In this document: one piece after another, positions 43,411-51,895 of the stretch
How positions within the stretch are numbered: the first letter of the stretch is position 1
How the letters are laid out: every line of letters begins with the position of its first letter
Source of the DNA: Occallatibacter riparius
Lineage (GTDB): Bacteria > Acidobacteriota > Terriglobia > Terriglobales > Acidobacteriaceae
Length of the DNA: 64,000 bases
Assembly: GCF_025264625.1 (NCBI RefSeq)
Contig: NZ_CP093313.1
Coordinates: forward strand, 4,712,001 to 4,776,000
Direction of reading: 5' to 3'
Translations under genes and position numbers: made by a program
The notes under the pieces: model-generated
Told to the model about the DNA's origin: nothing
The model's database searches: none
What the model saw: the letters and a program-made list of their open reading frames with translations, nothing else

Positions 43411-44679
43411 TCACTTGGAGGCAGCCGGTGCGTGGCTGGCCGCATGCTTCCGCTTCACTCCGGCAGCATGCTGCTTGCTACCATGATGTGCGGTGCGCAC
43501 CATGTGCGCCCCTGCAGGCCTCTGCTCAATCTCTTCCTGCAACGGCGGCAAACCTGCCAGCGCCAGCAGCGCATTGTTCGCGCCTTTGAACAAATTGAAG
43601 CCGCGCGTTCCGGCTCCCGGCAGCCCATCCGTTGAGGCAAGAAACAAAGCCGTATGGCTTGCCGGATGAATTGCGATATACGTCAGAAATCCTGCTCCGC
43701 CTCCGGTCTTCTCAATAATGTGGAATGGATCGTCGTTCCCGCCCAGGTGCATCCATGCCAGCCCAATTCCTGTCGGCGCGCCCGCATGATCCAGGCCGCT
43801 CACCCGCACCAGCTTGGACGCCAGCAGATAGATCCCATGCGCATCATCCGCTTGCGCCGGAGCACCCGCTCCCCCGGCGCCCAGCAGATACTTGAGCCAC
43901 CTCGCCATATCGTTAGGCGTGGAGTAGAGCCCGCTGCTCCCCATGGTGTTCTCGGTGCTGGTGCAGGGGCCCTGATCGTTGGCGCCCAGCAGCAAGTGGG
44001 CACACTGGGTCGCGTCTGGAAACAACGTGGTCTGCTCCATGTTCAGCGGCGTCAGTGTGCGCGATGCCAGTAGCGCGGCATACGGATGGTGCGCTGCATC
44101 GGCCAGCGCATCGGCCAGCAGGTCATATCCCGTATTCGAATAGAGCGCCACCGTCCCCGGCGTAGAAAGCAGCCGCTGCTTGCTTAGCCATTCCCATCGC
44201 GTGGCATAGCTCGGATACGTAAAATGCGGCGTGCCATGCGGCGCAGTTCCAATCTCACGCGTCAGTCCCGCCGTATGCATCGCCAGTTCCTGCAGCGTGA
44301 TCGGCTTTTCGCGCTCCGGCACCACCGCATCGCGCGGAGCAAAACGCTGTAGATGATCATCCAGACGCACCGTATGATCCGCCGCCAGCTTCGCAAGCAG
44401 ATCCGCGGTGAACGTCTTGGTCAGCGAGCAAAGCCGCACCACCGAGTCGCTCTGCGGAACCAGGTGCGATCCTACCGCGGTCTCACCATAACCGTGAAAG
44501 TACACCTCGTCTCCGCGCACCACCACCAGCACAAGTCCCGTCGAACCCGTATTCCTATAGAGGTGATCGCCCAGCGCTTGGGCTTCTTTCAAGTCGTGGA
44601 GCGAAATAGCCGGTGCTGCCCGCTGCGCATAAATAGGCAGGATTCCGAACATCAGCAACAGGGCCATCAATGCGCGCAT
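43411..44679 (-). CDS. exported serine hydrolase, beta-lactamase/penicillin-binding-like
   Basis: The 422-residue protein begins with a signal peptide (MRALMALLLMFGILPIYAQ). It has the S-x-x-K motif in RLCSLTKTF near residue 86, the Y-x-N motif in LYSNTGYDLLADAL near residue 180, and a KTGGGAGF segment near residue 325 in the place of the third motif. This is the class C beta-lactamase/esterase-like family. The substrate may be an ester or peptide rather than a beta-lactam. The C-terminus is basic and His-rich. The ATG at 44679 precedes the signal; the in-frame codons upstream are not protein-like. Confidence 0.87.
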   Translation of the reverse strand: MRALMALLLMFGILPIYAQRAAPAISLHDLKEAQALGDHLYRNTGSTGLVLVVVRGDEVYFHGYGETAVGSHLVPQSDSVVRLCSLTKTFTADLLAKLAADHTVRLDDHLQRFAPRDAVVPEREKPITLQELAMHTAGLTREIGTAPHGTPHFTYPSYATRWEWLSKQRLLSTPGTVALYSNTGYDLLADALADAAHHPYAALLASRTLTPLNMEQTTLFPDATQCAHLLLGANDQGPCTSTENTMGSSGLYSTPNDMARWLKYLLGAGGAGAPAQADDAHGIYLLASKLVRVSGLDHAGAPTGIGLAWMHLGGNDDPFHIIEKTGGGAGFLTYIAIHPASHTALFLASTDGLPGAGTRGFNLFKGANNALLALAGLPPLQEEIEQRPAGAHMVRTAHHGSKQHAAGVKRKHAASHAPAASK

Positions 44680-44731
44680 GCATGTCCAGTGTAGCGTCGG
44701 ATGCAAATTAAGCGAATCTTCAGCTTCAACC

Positions 44732-44771
44732 CAAAAAGAGAAGGGGAGAGCCAAATTCGCTCTCCCCTTCA
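44732..44771 (-). terminator. intrinsic terminator of eno
   Basis: On the - strand GAAGGGGAGAGC pairs perfectly with GCTCTCCCCTTC across a seven-base loop, followed by TCTTTTTGG. Confidence 0.9.
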
Positions 44772-44835
44772 GCACTCCCGTTCGCTCCACCACAGTTGGC
44801 GGCGAAGCCGCAGTCAGCCCCACCGCAGGTGGTGC

Positions 44836-46128
44836 TTAGTCGTTGTAGTTCAGGCTCTCCAGCCCCAGGAATGCCGCGCCCGAGCCCAGCTCTTCCTCAA
44901 TCCGGAGAAGTTGGTTGTACTTCGCAATACGGTCCGTGCGGCTGACTGAACCGGTCTTGATCTGGCCCACACCCGTCGCCACAGCGAGGTCGGCGATAAA
45001 CGTGTCTTCGCTCTCGCCCGAACGGTGGCTCATCACGGCGGTGTAGCCGTACCGGCGGCCCAGGTCGATCGCTTCCAGCGTCTCGGTCAGCGTGCCGATC
45101 TGGTTTACCTTGATCAGGATCGAGTTGGCCACGCCTTCTTCAATGCCCTTCTGCAGACGCTTCACGTTCGTCACGAACAGGTCGTCGCCCACGAGCTGAA
45201 TGCGGCTGCCCAGCTTGTCGGTAATCAGCTTCCAGCCCGCCCAGTCATCCTCGGCCAGACCGTCTTCAATCGACACGATTGGGTACTGCTTCACCCAGCC
45301 AGCCCAGTAGTCGACCATCTGTTCGCTCGTCAGCTCGCGCTTGTCGCTCTTCTTGAAGACATACTTCTGCTTTTCCTTGTCGTAGAACTCGCTCGATGCC
45401 GGATCCAGCGCAATGCAGATCTGCTCGCCCGCCTTATAGCCGGCCTGCTCGATGGCTTCCAGGATCAGCTCCACAGCCTCGTCGTTCGACTTCAGCGAAG
45501 GAGCAAATCCGCCCTCATCGCCCACCGCCGTGTTGTAGCCCTTCTTCTTGAGCACGCTCTTCAGCGTGTGGAACGTCTCCGCCGACCAGCGCAGCGCGTC
45601 CGAGAAGCGTTCCGCGCCCACCGGCATGATCATGAATTCCTGAAAGTCCACGTTGGAGTCAGCATGCGCGCCGCCGTTCAGGACGTTCAGCATCGGCGTC
45701 GGCAGAATGCTCGCGTTCACGCCGCCCAGATAGCGGTACAGCGGAATCTCCAGCGTCTGCGCCACCGCGCGCGCATTGGCCATCGAAACCGCCAGAATCG
45801 CATTCGCGCCCAGCTTGCCCTTGTTCGGCGTGCCGTCCAGCGCAATCATCGTCGCGTCAATCAGCCGCTGGTTGGCCGCATCCATGCCTTCGAGTTCCGG
45901 CGCAATCACAGTCTCAACGTTTTCAACAGCGTGCAGCACACCCTTGCCCAGGTAGTGCGTCTTGTCGCCGTCGCGCAGTTCAACGGCCTCATGCTCGCCG
46001 GTGGAGGCGCCCGAAGGCACAATGGCGCGTCCCAGCGCGCCGCTTTCCAGAATCACATCGGCTTCAACGGTCGGATTTCCGCGCGAATCTAAAACCTCGC
46101 GCGCGCGAATGGCAACAATTTCAGTCAT
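44836..46128 (-). CDS. eno: enolase
   Basis: The 430-residue enzyme dehydrates 2-phosphoglycerate to phosphoenolpyruvate. It has AREVLDSRGNPTVEADV at the start, PSGASTGEHEAVELRDGD, the metal-site segments SIEDGLAEDDW and LVGDDLFVTN, the catalytic lysine in ILIKVNQIGTLTE and the SHRSGESED loop. The start is ATG 46128 with an AGGA site just before it; an extension upstream is not conserved. A CRP-like palindrome lies about 190 bases upstream at 46320-46335. Confidence 0.97.
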   Translation of the reverse strand: MTEIVAIRAREVLDSRGNPTVEADVILESGALGRAIVPSGASTGEHEAVELRDGDKTHYLGKGVLHAVENVETVIAPELEGMDAANQRLIDATMIALDGTPNKGKLGANAILAVSMANARAVAQTLEIPLYRYLGGVNASILPTPMLNVLNGGAHADSNVDFQEFMIMPVGAERFSDALRWSAETFHTLKSVLKKKGYNTAVGDEGGFAPSLKSNDEAVELILEAIEQAGYKAGEQICIALDPASSEFYDKEKQKYVFKKSDKRELTSEQMVDYWAGWVKQYPIVSIEDGLAEDDWAGWKLITDKLGSRIQLVGDDLFVTNVKRLQKGIEEGVANSILIKVNQIGTLTETLEAIDLGRRYGYTAVMSHRSGESEDTFIADLAVATGVGQIKTGSVSRTDRIAKYNQLLRIEEELGSGAAFLGLESLNYND

Positions 46129-46557
46129 ATCTGTCCTCGCAATGCGGTGCAGCAGCCGGTCATTCAACTTGGGACGGCGATCGACGGCAACATCTTCTCC
46201 GGCCGCGCTTTGGATTGTGGTCAGAAGATCAAGCCCGGTTCGCATTTCCACGCCATCCCATACATAAAAACGTCGGATATTTCCAAAGGGATTCTAACAA
46301 ACGACCTCGCGCAACCCCGTGTGGCGTCCGTCACAACAAGGCGCTTTCCCGACTTCGCCTCAGCAGTGCCTTTCCTGATTCGTAACGCATGAGGCACACA
46401 GATCCGGGAAGCCATGTGCGCGCGTCTCACAGCACGGTAGCCTTAACTTGAACCAGGTGTCTCCTGTCAAAAAATCCCTATCGCGGGAGAGCAACACTGG
46501 ATCGGTGGCGGGGTCTTATATACCACGGTGCGCTGCGCCCGCCTCCAAGGAGTTTCT
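46129..46557. other. divergent promoter region between eno and the TrbI/VirB10-like gene
   Basis: This 429-base region holds the CRP-like palindrome at 46320-46335. Reading leftward, a TTGACA element lies near 46478 with no good -10 match. No coding sequence is supported. Confidence 0.45.
46320..46335. promoter_or_regulatory. CRP/FNR-family-like palindrome between eno and its divergent neighbour
   Basis: TGTGGCGTCCGTCACA matches TGTGA-N6-TCACA with one mismatch and shares its core with the site upstream of purC. Confidence 0.5.
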
Positions 46558-47598
46558 ATGCATCGGCCGATTCTGACCTGCGCCTTCCTCGTCTTAACCA
46601 GCGCCGCTTACGCGCAACAGCAGCAGAGCCCCTCTGATCCCTACGAGGGCCAGTCGAAGCCGCCCTCCGACGACGTGATCGTCGCTACGCAGCCCGACCA
46701 ACCTACGCCCCCGAAGGCCAAGCCTCAGGCTGGTAAGCCACTCGCCCCGCCGCAGGCTCAGCCTGCCGAGGTTGTGCCGCCTCCCGCGACGGTCGCACCC
46801 AGCGCTGCGCCGCAGCCCTCTCCCGTTGCCCAGTCGGCCGATTCTCCTGATCCTGACGCGAACGGCACCGACGACGGCATCGTGGGCGTCGCCAGGCCGG
46901 AGCCTGCCACTCAGGCTCAAGCCCCAGCGCAGTCCTACTCCGCTCCGTCCGACTCACAGCCGGCGCTCATGACCCGCGGCGCCGCGGCTGATCCCGACGG
47001 CGACATCGTCCGGCCAACCGGACCAGGCGAGCTTGCCTACGGAACTACCATCCGCGTACGCCTTCTCACGCCGCTCTCGAGCGATAAGACCCAGCAGGGC
47101 GACATGTTCCGCACCCAGGTTGCCACAGATGTTCTCCAGGACGGCCAGGTGCTCATCCCCGCGGGCTCAGAGATCAGCGGACGGGTAACCCAGGTAAGCG
47201 CAGGCACAAAGCGCAGCCACGGCAGCATCCTTCTCCGGCCTGAAACCGTCACCCTGCCAGACGGCAACCGTTACAAGCTGCAGGCGCAAGTCACCGGCAC
47301 TCCCGGTTCCAAGACCCGCGTCAATCACGAAGGATTCATCGACCCGCCCTCGCGCCTGAAGAAGGATGCAATGCTCTACGGCGCCGCGGTGGGCACGGGA
47401 GCGGGCGTCGGGGCGGTGCTCGGCGGCGGAGTGGGTGCTCTGACGGGCAGCGCCATTGGCGCCGGAGTCATCACATTCCACATACTCAGCAGCCACTCTG
47501 AAACCAACCTTGAACCCGGAACCGTCCTTCTCCTCACCCTCAGCAACCGGCTCAATTTGCAGGCGGCTGCCCCCGTGGCCAACCCAACTGGAAATTGA
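46558..47598 (+). CDS. exported protein with Pro/Ala-rich region, VirB10/TrbI-like domain and glycine zipper
   Basis: The 346-residue protein starts at ATG 46558, six bases after AAGGAG, and has a signal peptide (LTCAFLVLTSAAYAQ). Residues 20-150 are low-complexity Pro/Ala/Gln. A compact beta domain follows with GTTIRVRLLTPLSSDKTQQGD and VLIPAGSEISGRVTQV, which resembles the TrbI/VirB10 fold. A glycine zipper (GTGAGVGAVLGGGVGALTG) near residue 290 suggests membrane insertion or oligomerisation. No conjugation or type IV secretion gene adjoins, so the name is only structural. Confidence 0.72.
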   Translation: MHRPILTCAFLVLTSAAYAQQQQSPSDPYEGQSKPPSDDVIVATQPDQPTPPKAKPQAGKPLAPPQAQPAEVVPPPATVAPSAAPQPSPVAQSADSPDPDANGTDDGIVGVARPEPATQAQAPAQSYSAPSDSQPALMTRGAAADPDGDIVRPTGPGELAYGTTIRVRLLTPLSSDKTQQGDMFRTQVATDVLQDGQVLIPAGSEISGRVTQVSAGTKRSHGSILLRPETVTLPDGNRYKLQAQVTGTPGSKTRVNHEGFIDPPSRLKKDAMLYGAAVGTGAGVGAVLGGGVGALTGSAIGAGVITFHILSSHSETNLEPGTVLLLTLSNRLNLQAAAPVANPTGN

Positions 47599-47622
47599 AA
47601 CGGTCACAACTGCTGCACGTGG

Positions 47623-47656
47623 GCGGCGCGACCTCAAAGGTCGCGCCGCTTTTCTC
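47623..47656 (+). terminator. intrinsic terminator
   Basis: GCGGCGCGACC and GGTCGCGCCGC form a perfect 11-base stem with a TCAAA loop, followed by TTTTCTC. Confidence 0.9.
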
Positions 47657-47730
47657 GTTGAGCAGGAAATGAGTGCGGTCTCCCAACCGTCTGTCGTGCG
47701 GGGTCTCAAAATCCGCGCTCCCCGACGCGA

Positions 47731-47765
47731 AGCTGTGAACTACAAACTGTGCACTGCGAACTCGC
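47731..47765 (+). repeat. five-unit heptamer array AACTGYG
   Basis: AGCTGTG, AACTACA, AACTGTG, CACTGCG and AACTCGC follow without gaps, the same family as near gapA and pgk, located between converging genes. Confidence 0.75.
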
Positions 47766-47768
47766 CTC

Positions 47769-48290
47769 TCAGCACTTCGGGTGCGGATTCTTGAAATCGA
47801 TCTCCACCGGCAGCCAGTCTGACAGGCGCTTATTCTCGAGTTCCGACTCCGTTGGCCTCGGATTCACGCTAGACCGCTCGAATGCGATCTGAATCTTGAC
47901 CTTCCCCTTCAGGCAATACGCGCCTAGATAAGCCGCCAGCTCCTCGCTCATGTGGTCCATATAGTCCGCCGGCAGCGCGCCTTCCGCGCCCGGAATATCC
48001 GTCGCGCCCATGATCATCTGGTTCATCACCGCGTCGTCTTTTTTGCCGCCCGACACGTCGAACCGCACCGCCACAGCCGCGCGTCTTTCCAGCAGGTCCG
48101 GATTGGCCGTCCACTTCACCGTGGGAATCGTGAGCCCCGCCGAGTTCGGCTTCCGCTCCTTCGTGTCGAACGCCAGGCGGTAAGGAAGCCCCTTCCACTT
48201 CGGCGTCGCAGGCGCCGCCGCCTGCTTATTTCCTTCGCAGCCCGCTACGAACAGTAATCCGGTCAGGACCAGCAACATGGTCTTCCTCAA
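47769..48290 (-). CDS. lipoprotein of unknown function
   Basis: The 173-residue protein has a lipoprotein signal with lipobox LFVAGC at residues 13-18. A charged mature domain follows, with LTIPTVKWTAN and LEIDF-like beta strands, and two more cysteines (AYCLKGK and the terminal PKC). I do not recognise the family. It is divergent from the GMC dehydrogenase operon, and a CRP-like site lies between them. Confidence 0.72.
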   Translation of the reverse strand: MRKTMLLVLTGLLFVAGCEGNKQAAAPATPKWKGLPYRLAFDTKERKPNSAGLTIPTVKWTANPDLLERRAAVAVRFDVSGGKKDDAVMNQMIMGATDIPGAEGALPADYMDHMSEELAAYLGAYCLKGKVKIQIAFERSSVNPRPTESELENKRLSDWLPVEIDFKNPHPKC

Positions 48291-48387
48291 AACACCCTCC
48301 TCTTTTCAGACGACTCAAATTGTGCAGGAATTTGCGCAACCAGCTTACTCGAAGCCAACCGTATATCGCATCTGTTTCTCATCTGTT

Positions 48388-48403
48388 CGTGATAACCATC
48401 ACG
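48388..48403. promoter_or_regulatory. CRP/FNR-family-like palindrome upstream of the GMC operon
   Basis: CGTGATAACCATCACG has a GTGA-N6-TCAC core with perfect arms CGTGAT and ATCACG. It lies 74 bases before the operon start and 98 bases before the divergent lipoprotein. Confidence 0.5.
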
Positions 48404-48476
48404 GACAGCCCCGCCCGCCGCCTCCGACCATGAACGGCAGAACGAATTTCAGCCGAAATCGCTACGAGGAGGGCCC

Positions 48477-48995
48477 GTGTTCAACCGGCGCGAAATCCTG
48501 ATCGGCGCAGCCGCGGCGAGCACAGCTCTCCTCTCGGGTTGCCATTCCCCTGGATCAACCTGGCTCGTCTTCACCGACGACCAGGCCCGCACCCTCACCG
48601 CCCTGTGCGACCAGATCATCCCCGCCGACGACTGGTCCAGCGCCTCCCAGGCCGGCGTCCTCACCTTCATTGACCGCCAGCTCACCGGCCCCTATCGCCG
48701 CCACCGCACGACCTACCGGCAGGGAATCGAAGCCACCGAAAAGCTCTGCCACGACCGGTTCGGCCTCGACCTCACCGCCGCTATGCCCACCCAGCAACTA
48801 GAGATCGCTAAAGCCCTCGAGCACCAAAACTCAGCTTTCTTCGCCCTCGTCCGCACCCACACCATGCAGGGCTACTACGGCTCCCCCCGCCACGGCGGCA
48901 ACAAAGACGCCGTCTCCTACCGCATGCTCGGCCTTGACTATCCCCTCCTCCGCGGTCGCGCCCAATACGACTTCACCGCCGGACCCAAATCATGA
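48477..48995 (+). CDS. gluconate 2-dehydrogenase subunit 3-like small subunit, Tat lipoprotein
   Basis: The 172-residue protein starts at a GTG at 48477 with GAGGAGG just before it. It carries a twin-arginine signal with lipobox (NRREILIGAAAASTALLSGC), so it should be exported folded and lipid-anchored. The mature part with LTALCDQIIPADDW and DYPLLRGRAQYD fits the small subunit of GMC dehydrogenase complexes. Such subunits carry their flavoprotein partner through the Tat system. Its stop overlaps the next start by four bases. Confidence 0.87.
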   Translation: MFNRREILIGAAAASTALLSGCHSPGSTWLVFTDDQARTLTALCDQIIPADDWSSASQAGVLTFIDRQLTGPYRRHRTTYRQGIEATEKLCHDRFGLDLTAAMPTQQLEIAKALEHQNSAFFALVRTHTMQGYYGSPRHGGNKDAVSYRMLGLDYPLLRGRAQYDFTAGPKS

Positions 48996-50644
48996 AGCGC
49001 GTCAACGCAGTCATCGTCGGAGCAGGCGCAGCCGGTGGAATTGTCGCCAAGGAACTCGCCACCGCTGGGCTCAGTGTCGTCCTCTGCGAGCGCGGCCCCT
49101 GGTACACAGCCCACGACTGCCGCAAAGACGATCTCCGCAACCAGCGCGTCACAGCGCTCGGCAACGCCTTCGGCCCTGACGACGATGGCAACCCGCGCGT
49201 AATCGTTGACTCGAAGGGCATCCCCCGCGAAGTCCTCCCCTCCGACGGCAGCTACAACAACAACGCCGCCTGCGTTGGCGGCGGAACCCTCAGCTACGGC
49301 GCGCAGGCTTGGCGCTTCATGCCCCAGGACTTCCGCATGCGTTCCACCTATGGCGCGCCCGCTGGCAGCTCGCTTGAAGACTGGCCCATCTCCTACGACG
49401 ACCTGGAGCCCTTCTACGACAAGGCTGAGCACGAAATTGGCGTCTCCGGCGACGTCTCCACCGACCCCTTTCACGGCCCCCGCAAACGCGACCTCCCCAT
49501 GCCGCCGCTGCCGCCCAACAAGGAAATGGACATCCTCTGGCCCGCCGCCAAGCGTCTCGGCCTCCATCCATTCAACGTCCCCATGCTGCGCAACTCCGTG
49601 CCCTACAACGGCCGCGGCCCCTGCATGCGCTGCCGCTGGTGCTGCGGATACGCCTGCGAAGTCGACGCCAAGAACGGCTCCCAGAACACCGTCATCCCCA
49701 TGGCCCTCGCCACCGGCAACTGCGAGCTCCGCACCGAATGCATGGTCCGTGAAATCCTCACCGACTCGCATGGCCGCGCCGCCGGCGTCTCCTACATTGA
49801 TTCCCGCGGCAACTCGCGCGAGCAATACGCCGACATCGTTATCGTCTCCTCCGCCGCCATCGAATCCGCCCGCCTGCTGCTCAATTCCAAATCGCGCCTC
49901 TTCCCTAACGGACTCGGCAACCGCTACGACCAGGTCGGCCGCAATCTACAGGGGCACCACTACACCGGCGCCACAGGCTACTTTGACTACGAGGTCTACG
50001 ACGACCTGGGGCCCGGCGTCTCGGTCGCCGTTTGCGACTACAACCACGGCACTCCCGGCCTCAGCGGCGGCGGCATGCTTGCCAACGAGTTCACCCGCCT
50101 CCCCTATCAGATGACCGACCGCCTGCCGCCCGGTACCCCCTCCTGGGGACTTGCGCATAAGCAGGCCATGCGCCAGTGGCACAAGCGCGCCATCATCATC
50201 ATGGGCCCCACCCAGCAGATACCCTCCCCCTCCGCCCGCGTTACCCTCGACCCCAAGGTCCGCGACAAGTACGGTATGCCCGTAGCGCGTCTCGAAGGCA
50301 ACGTCCACCCCCACACCTTCGAGATCGGCGACCGCCAGTCGGAGCGGGCCGTGGCTTGGCTCAAGGAAGGCGGCGCCATCCACGTCAGCCCCATGAACTG
50401 GCACCCCGATACCGTCAGCGCCGGCCAGCACCAGGCCGGGACCTGCCGCATGGGAACCGACCCCCACGCCTCGGTGGTGAACAAGAACTGCCAGCTTCAC
50501 GACGTCGACAACGTCTTCGTCATCGACGGCTCCGTGCACGTCACCAACGGCGGATTCAACCCTGTGCTCACCATCATGGCCGTCGCCTACTACGCCTCTG
50601 ACGCCCTGGTGCGGAACTGGAAAGGAACCCGGTTCCGCTCATGA
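48992..50644 (+). CDS. GMC-family flavoprotein dehydrogenase (gluconate 2-dehydrogenase large-subunit-like)
   Basis: The 550-residue flavoprotein begins with the FAD motif AVIVGAGAAGGIVAKELA and has no signal of its own. That suits export together with the Tat-signalled small subunit. A cysteine cluster GPCMRCRWCCGYACEVDAK near residues 209-227 resembles the iron-sulfur cluster site of FAD-dependent glucose/gluconate dehydrogenases. The C-terminal catalytic region includes MNWHPDTVSAGQHQAGTCRM and SVHVTNGGFNPVLTIMA (listed separately). It should oxidise a sugar, sugar acid or alcohol in the periplasm and pass electrons to the nonaheme cytochrome. Confidence 0.9.
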   Translation: MKRVNAVIVGAGAAGGIVAKELATAGLSVVLCERGPWYTAHDCRKDDLRNQRVTALGNAFGPDDDGNPRVIVDSKGIPREVLPSDGSYNNNAACVGGGTLSYGAQAWRFMPQDFRMRSTYGAPAGSSLEDWPISYDDLEPFYDKAEHEIGVSGDVSTDPFHGPRKRDLPMPPLPPNKEMDILWPAAKRLGLHPFNVPMLRNSVPYNGRGPCMRCRWCCGYACEVDAKNGSQNTVIPMALATGNCELRTECMVREILTDSHGRAAGVSYIDSRGNSREQYADIVIVSSAAIESARLLLNSKSRLFPNGLGNRYDQVGRNLQGHHYTGATGYFDYEVYDDLGPGVSVAVCDYNHGTPGLSGGGMLANEFTRLPYQMTDRLPPGTPSWGLAHKQAMRQWHKRAIIIMGPTQQIPSPSARVTLDPKVRDKYGMPVARLEGNVHPHTFEIGDRQSERAVAWLKEGGAIHVSPMNWHPDTVSAGQHQAGTCRMGTDPHASVVNKNCQLHDVDNVFVIDGSVHVTNGGFNPVLTIMAVAYYASDALVRNWKGTRFRS

Positions 50645-51729
50645 GATTCAGGCTTATCAGCAGCGCCATCGCGGCCTTCTTTGTTGTCGGCATCGCCGTC
50701 CTCGTCACCTGGGGCAGCACTCTTTACTACGCCGCCGGTCACGGATCCAACTGCGCCAACTGCCACGAGATGGCCGCCTCTGTCAGCGCCATGCACGCCT
50801 CCCCGCATGGCAACGCCCAATGCGCCGACTGCCACGATGTCTCCCTCGGTGACAAACTCCGCCACGTCCGCGTGCACCTCTTTGGCAGCCGTCCCGATGG
50901 CGTTCGTCTCCACGAAGCCGACGTCCGCAGCATGATGACCAAGTGCCAGTCGTGCCACCAACACGAGTATGCAAGCTGGCACGCGGGCCCGCACTCCGCC
51001 ACATATTCCGCCATCTTCACAGACGCCAAGCACAACACCAGCCGCCGCCTCATGGACGATTGCTTCCGCTGCCACGGCATGTACTTCAACGGAGGCGTCC
51101 GCGACATCGTCCAGCCTCAAAACACCAGCGGCCCGTGGCACCTCACCCACCCCGAACTGGCCAGCGAACCCACCATCCCCTGCCAGTCCTGCCACTGGAT
51201 CCACCGCGAAGAAGCTCCGCAGTCCAAACCAGCCGCCCGCATCTCCACAGCCGGCCCCGCCGTCCGCGACTCGCTCGCCTTCTACGACCGCCGCGAAGAA
51301 CTGCACTTCCGCGCCGCAGCCCTCTCTATTCCCGAGCTCTACGACGGCCCCAACAAATTGAAGATCAGCGCCGACCCGCGCCAGGCCGTCTGTTACCAGT
51401 GCCACGCCCCGCGCCCATCCGAGCCCAACTCCATCGCCGCCGCAGCGAACTGGAAACTCCAGGCTGGCTCCGGCGATGACCGTACCCCCATGGGCGTCCA
51501 TGAAGGCCTCAGTTGCGTCGCCTGCCACAACGGCCACAACGAGAACGCCCGCGCCTCCTGCGCCAACTGCCATCCTGCGCTGTCCAACTGCGGCCGTGAA
51601 GTCGAGAAGATGGACACGACCTTCGCCGACCCCAAGAGCACCCATAACATCCACTGGGTAAAATGCGCCGACTGCCACCAGCACGGCATTCCCAAATCCC
51701 GCAAATCCGCCCTCTCCCAAGGCGAATAG
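50641..51729 (+). CDS. membrane-anchored nonaheme c-type cytochrome
   Basis: Nine CxxCH motifs occur in order: CANCH, CADCH, CQSCH, CFRCH, CQSCH, CYQCH, CVACH, CANCH and CADCH. One N-terminal membrane helix (AIAAFFVVGIAVLVTWG) precedes them, as in NapC/NirT quinol dehydrogenases, but the protein (362 residues) is much longer than NapC. It overlaps the GMC gene by four bases. The expected role is taking electrons from the dehydrogenase to the quinone pool or to another periplasmic acceptor. Standard gluconate dehydrogenases use a triheme subunit, so this is an unusual partner. Confidence 0.9.
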   Translation: MRFRLISSAIAAFFVVGIAVLVTWGSTLYYAAGHGSNCANCHEMAASVSAMHASPHGNAQCADCHDVSLGDKLRHVRVHLFGSRPDGVRLHEADVRSMMTKCQSCHQHEYASWHAGPHSATYSAIFTDAKHNTSRRLMDDCFRCHGMYFNGGVRDIVQPQNTSGPWHLTHPELASEPTIPCQSCHWIHREEAPQSKPAARISTAGPAVRDSLAFYDRREELHFRAAALSIPELYDGPNKLKISADPRQAVCYQCHAPRPSEPNSIAAAANWKLQAGSGDDRTPMGVHEGLSCVACHNGHNENARASCANCHPALSNCGREVEKMDTTFADPKSTHNIHWVKCADCHQHGIPKSRKSALSQGE

Positions 51730-51781
51730 CGTTCTTGTATTTCGATTTCTGGCCTCTCCCGCGGGGAATCCGCCGTTGCTT

Positions 51782-51816
51782 CTGTTCCCTGTTGCCTGTT
51801 CCCTATTCCCTGTCCT
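51782..51816 (+). repeat. five-unit heptamer array CTGTTCC
   Basis: CTGTTCC, CTGTTGC, CTGTTCC, CTATTCC and CTGTCCT follow without gaps between the cytochrome and the ABC exporter. Confidence 0.8.
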
Positions 51817-51895
51817 TCGCCAAGTACAATACCCAGATGGAGCCAGACCAGCACATCCTTCCGACCAAACGCGGAAAAAAGGCGGTTCTGCCCGC

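Noticed and set aside
48938..49825. 295-residue - strand frame opposite the GMC gene, and similar long frames opposite other high-GC genes
   Set aside because: Gly/Ala/Val-rich antisense shadows caused by C-ending codons; no motifs, signals or ribosome-binding sites.
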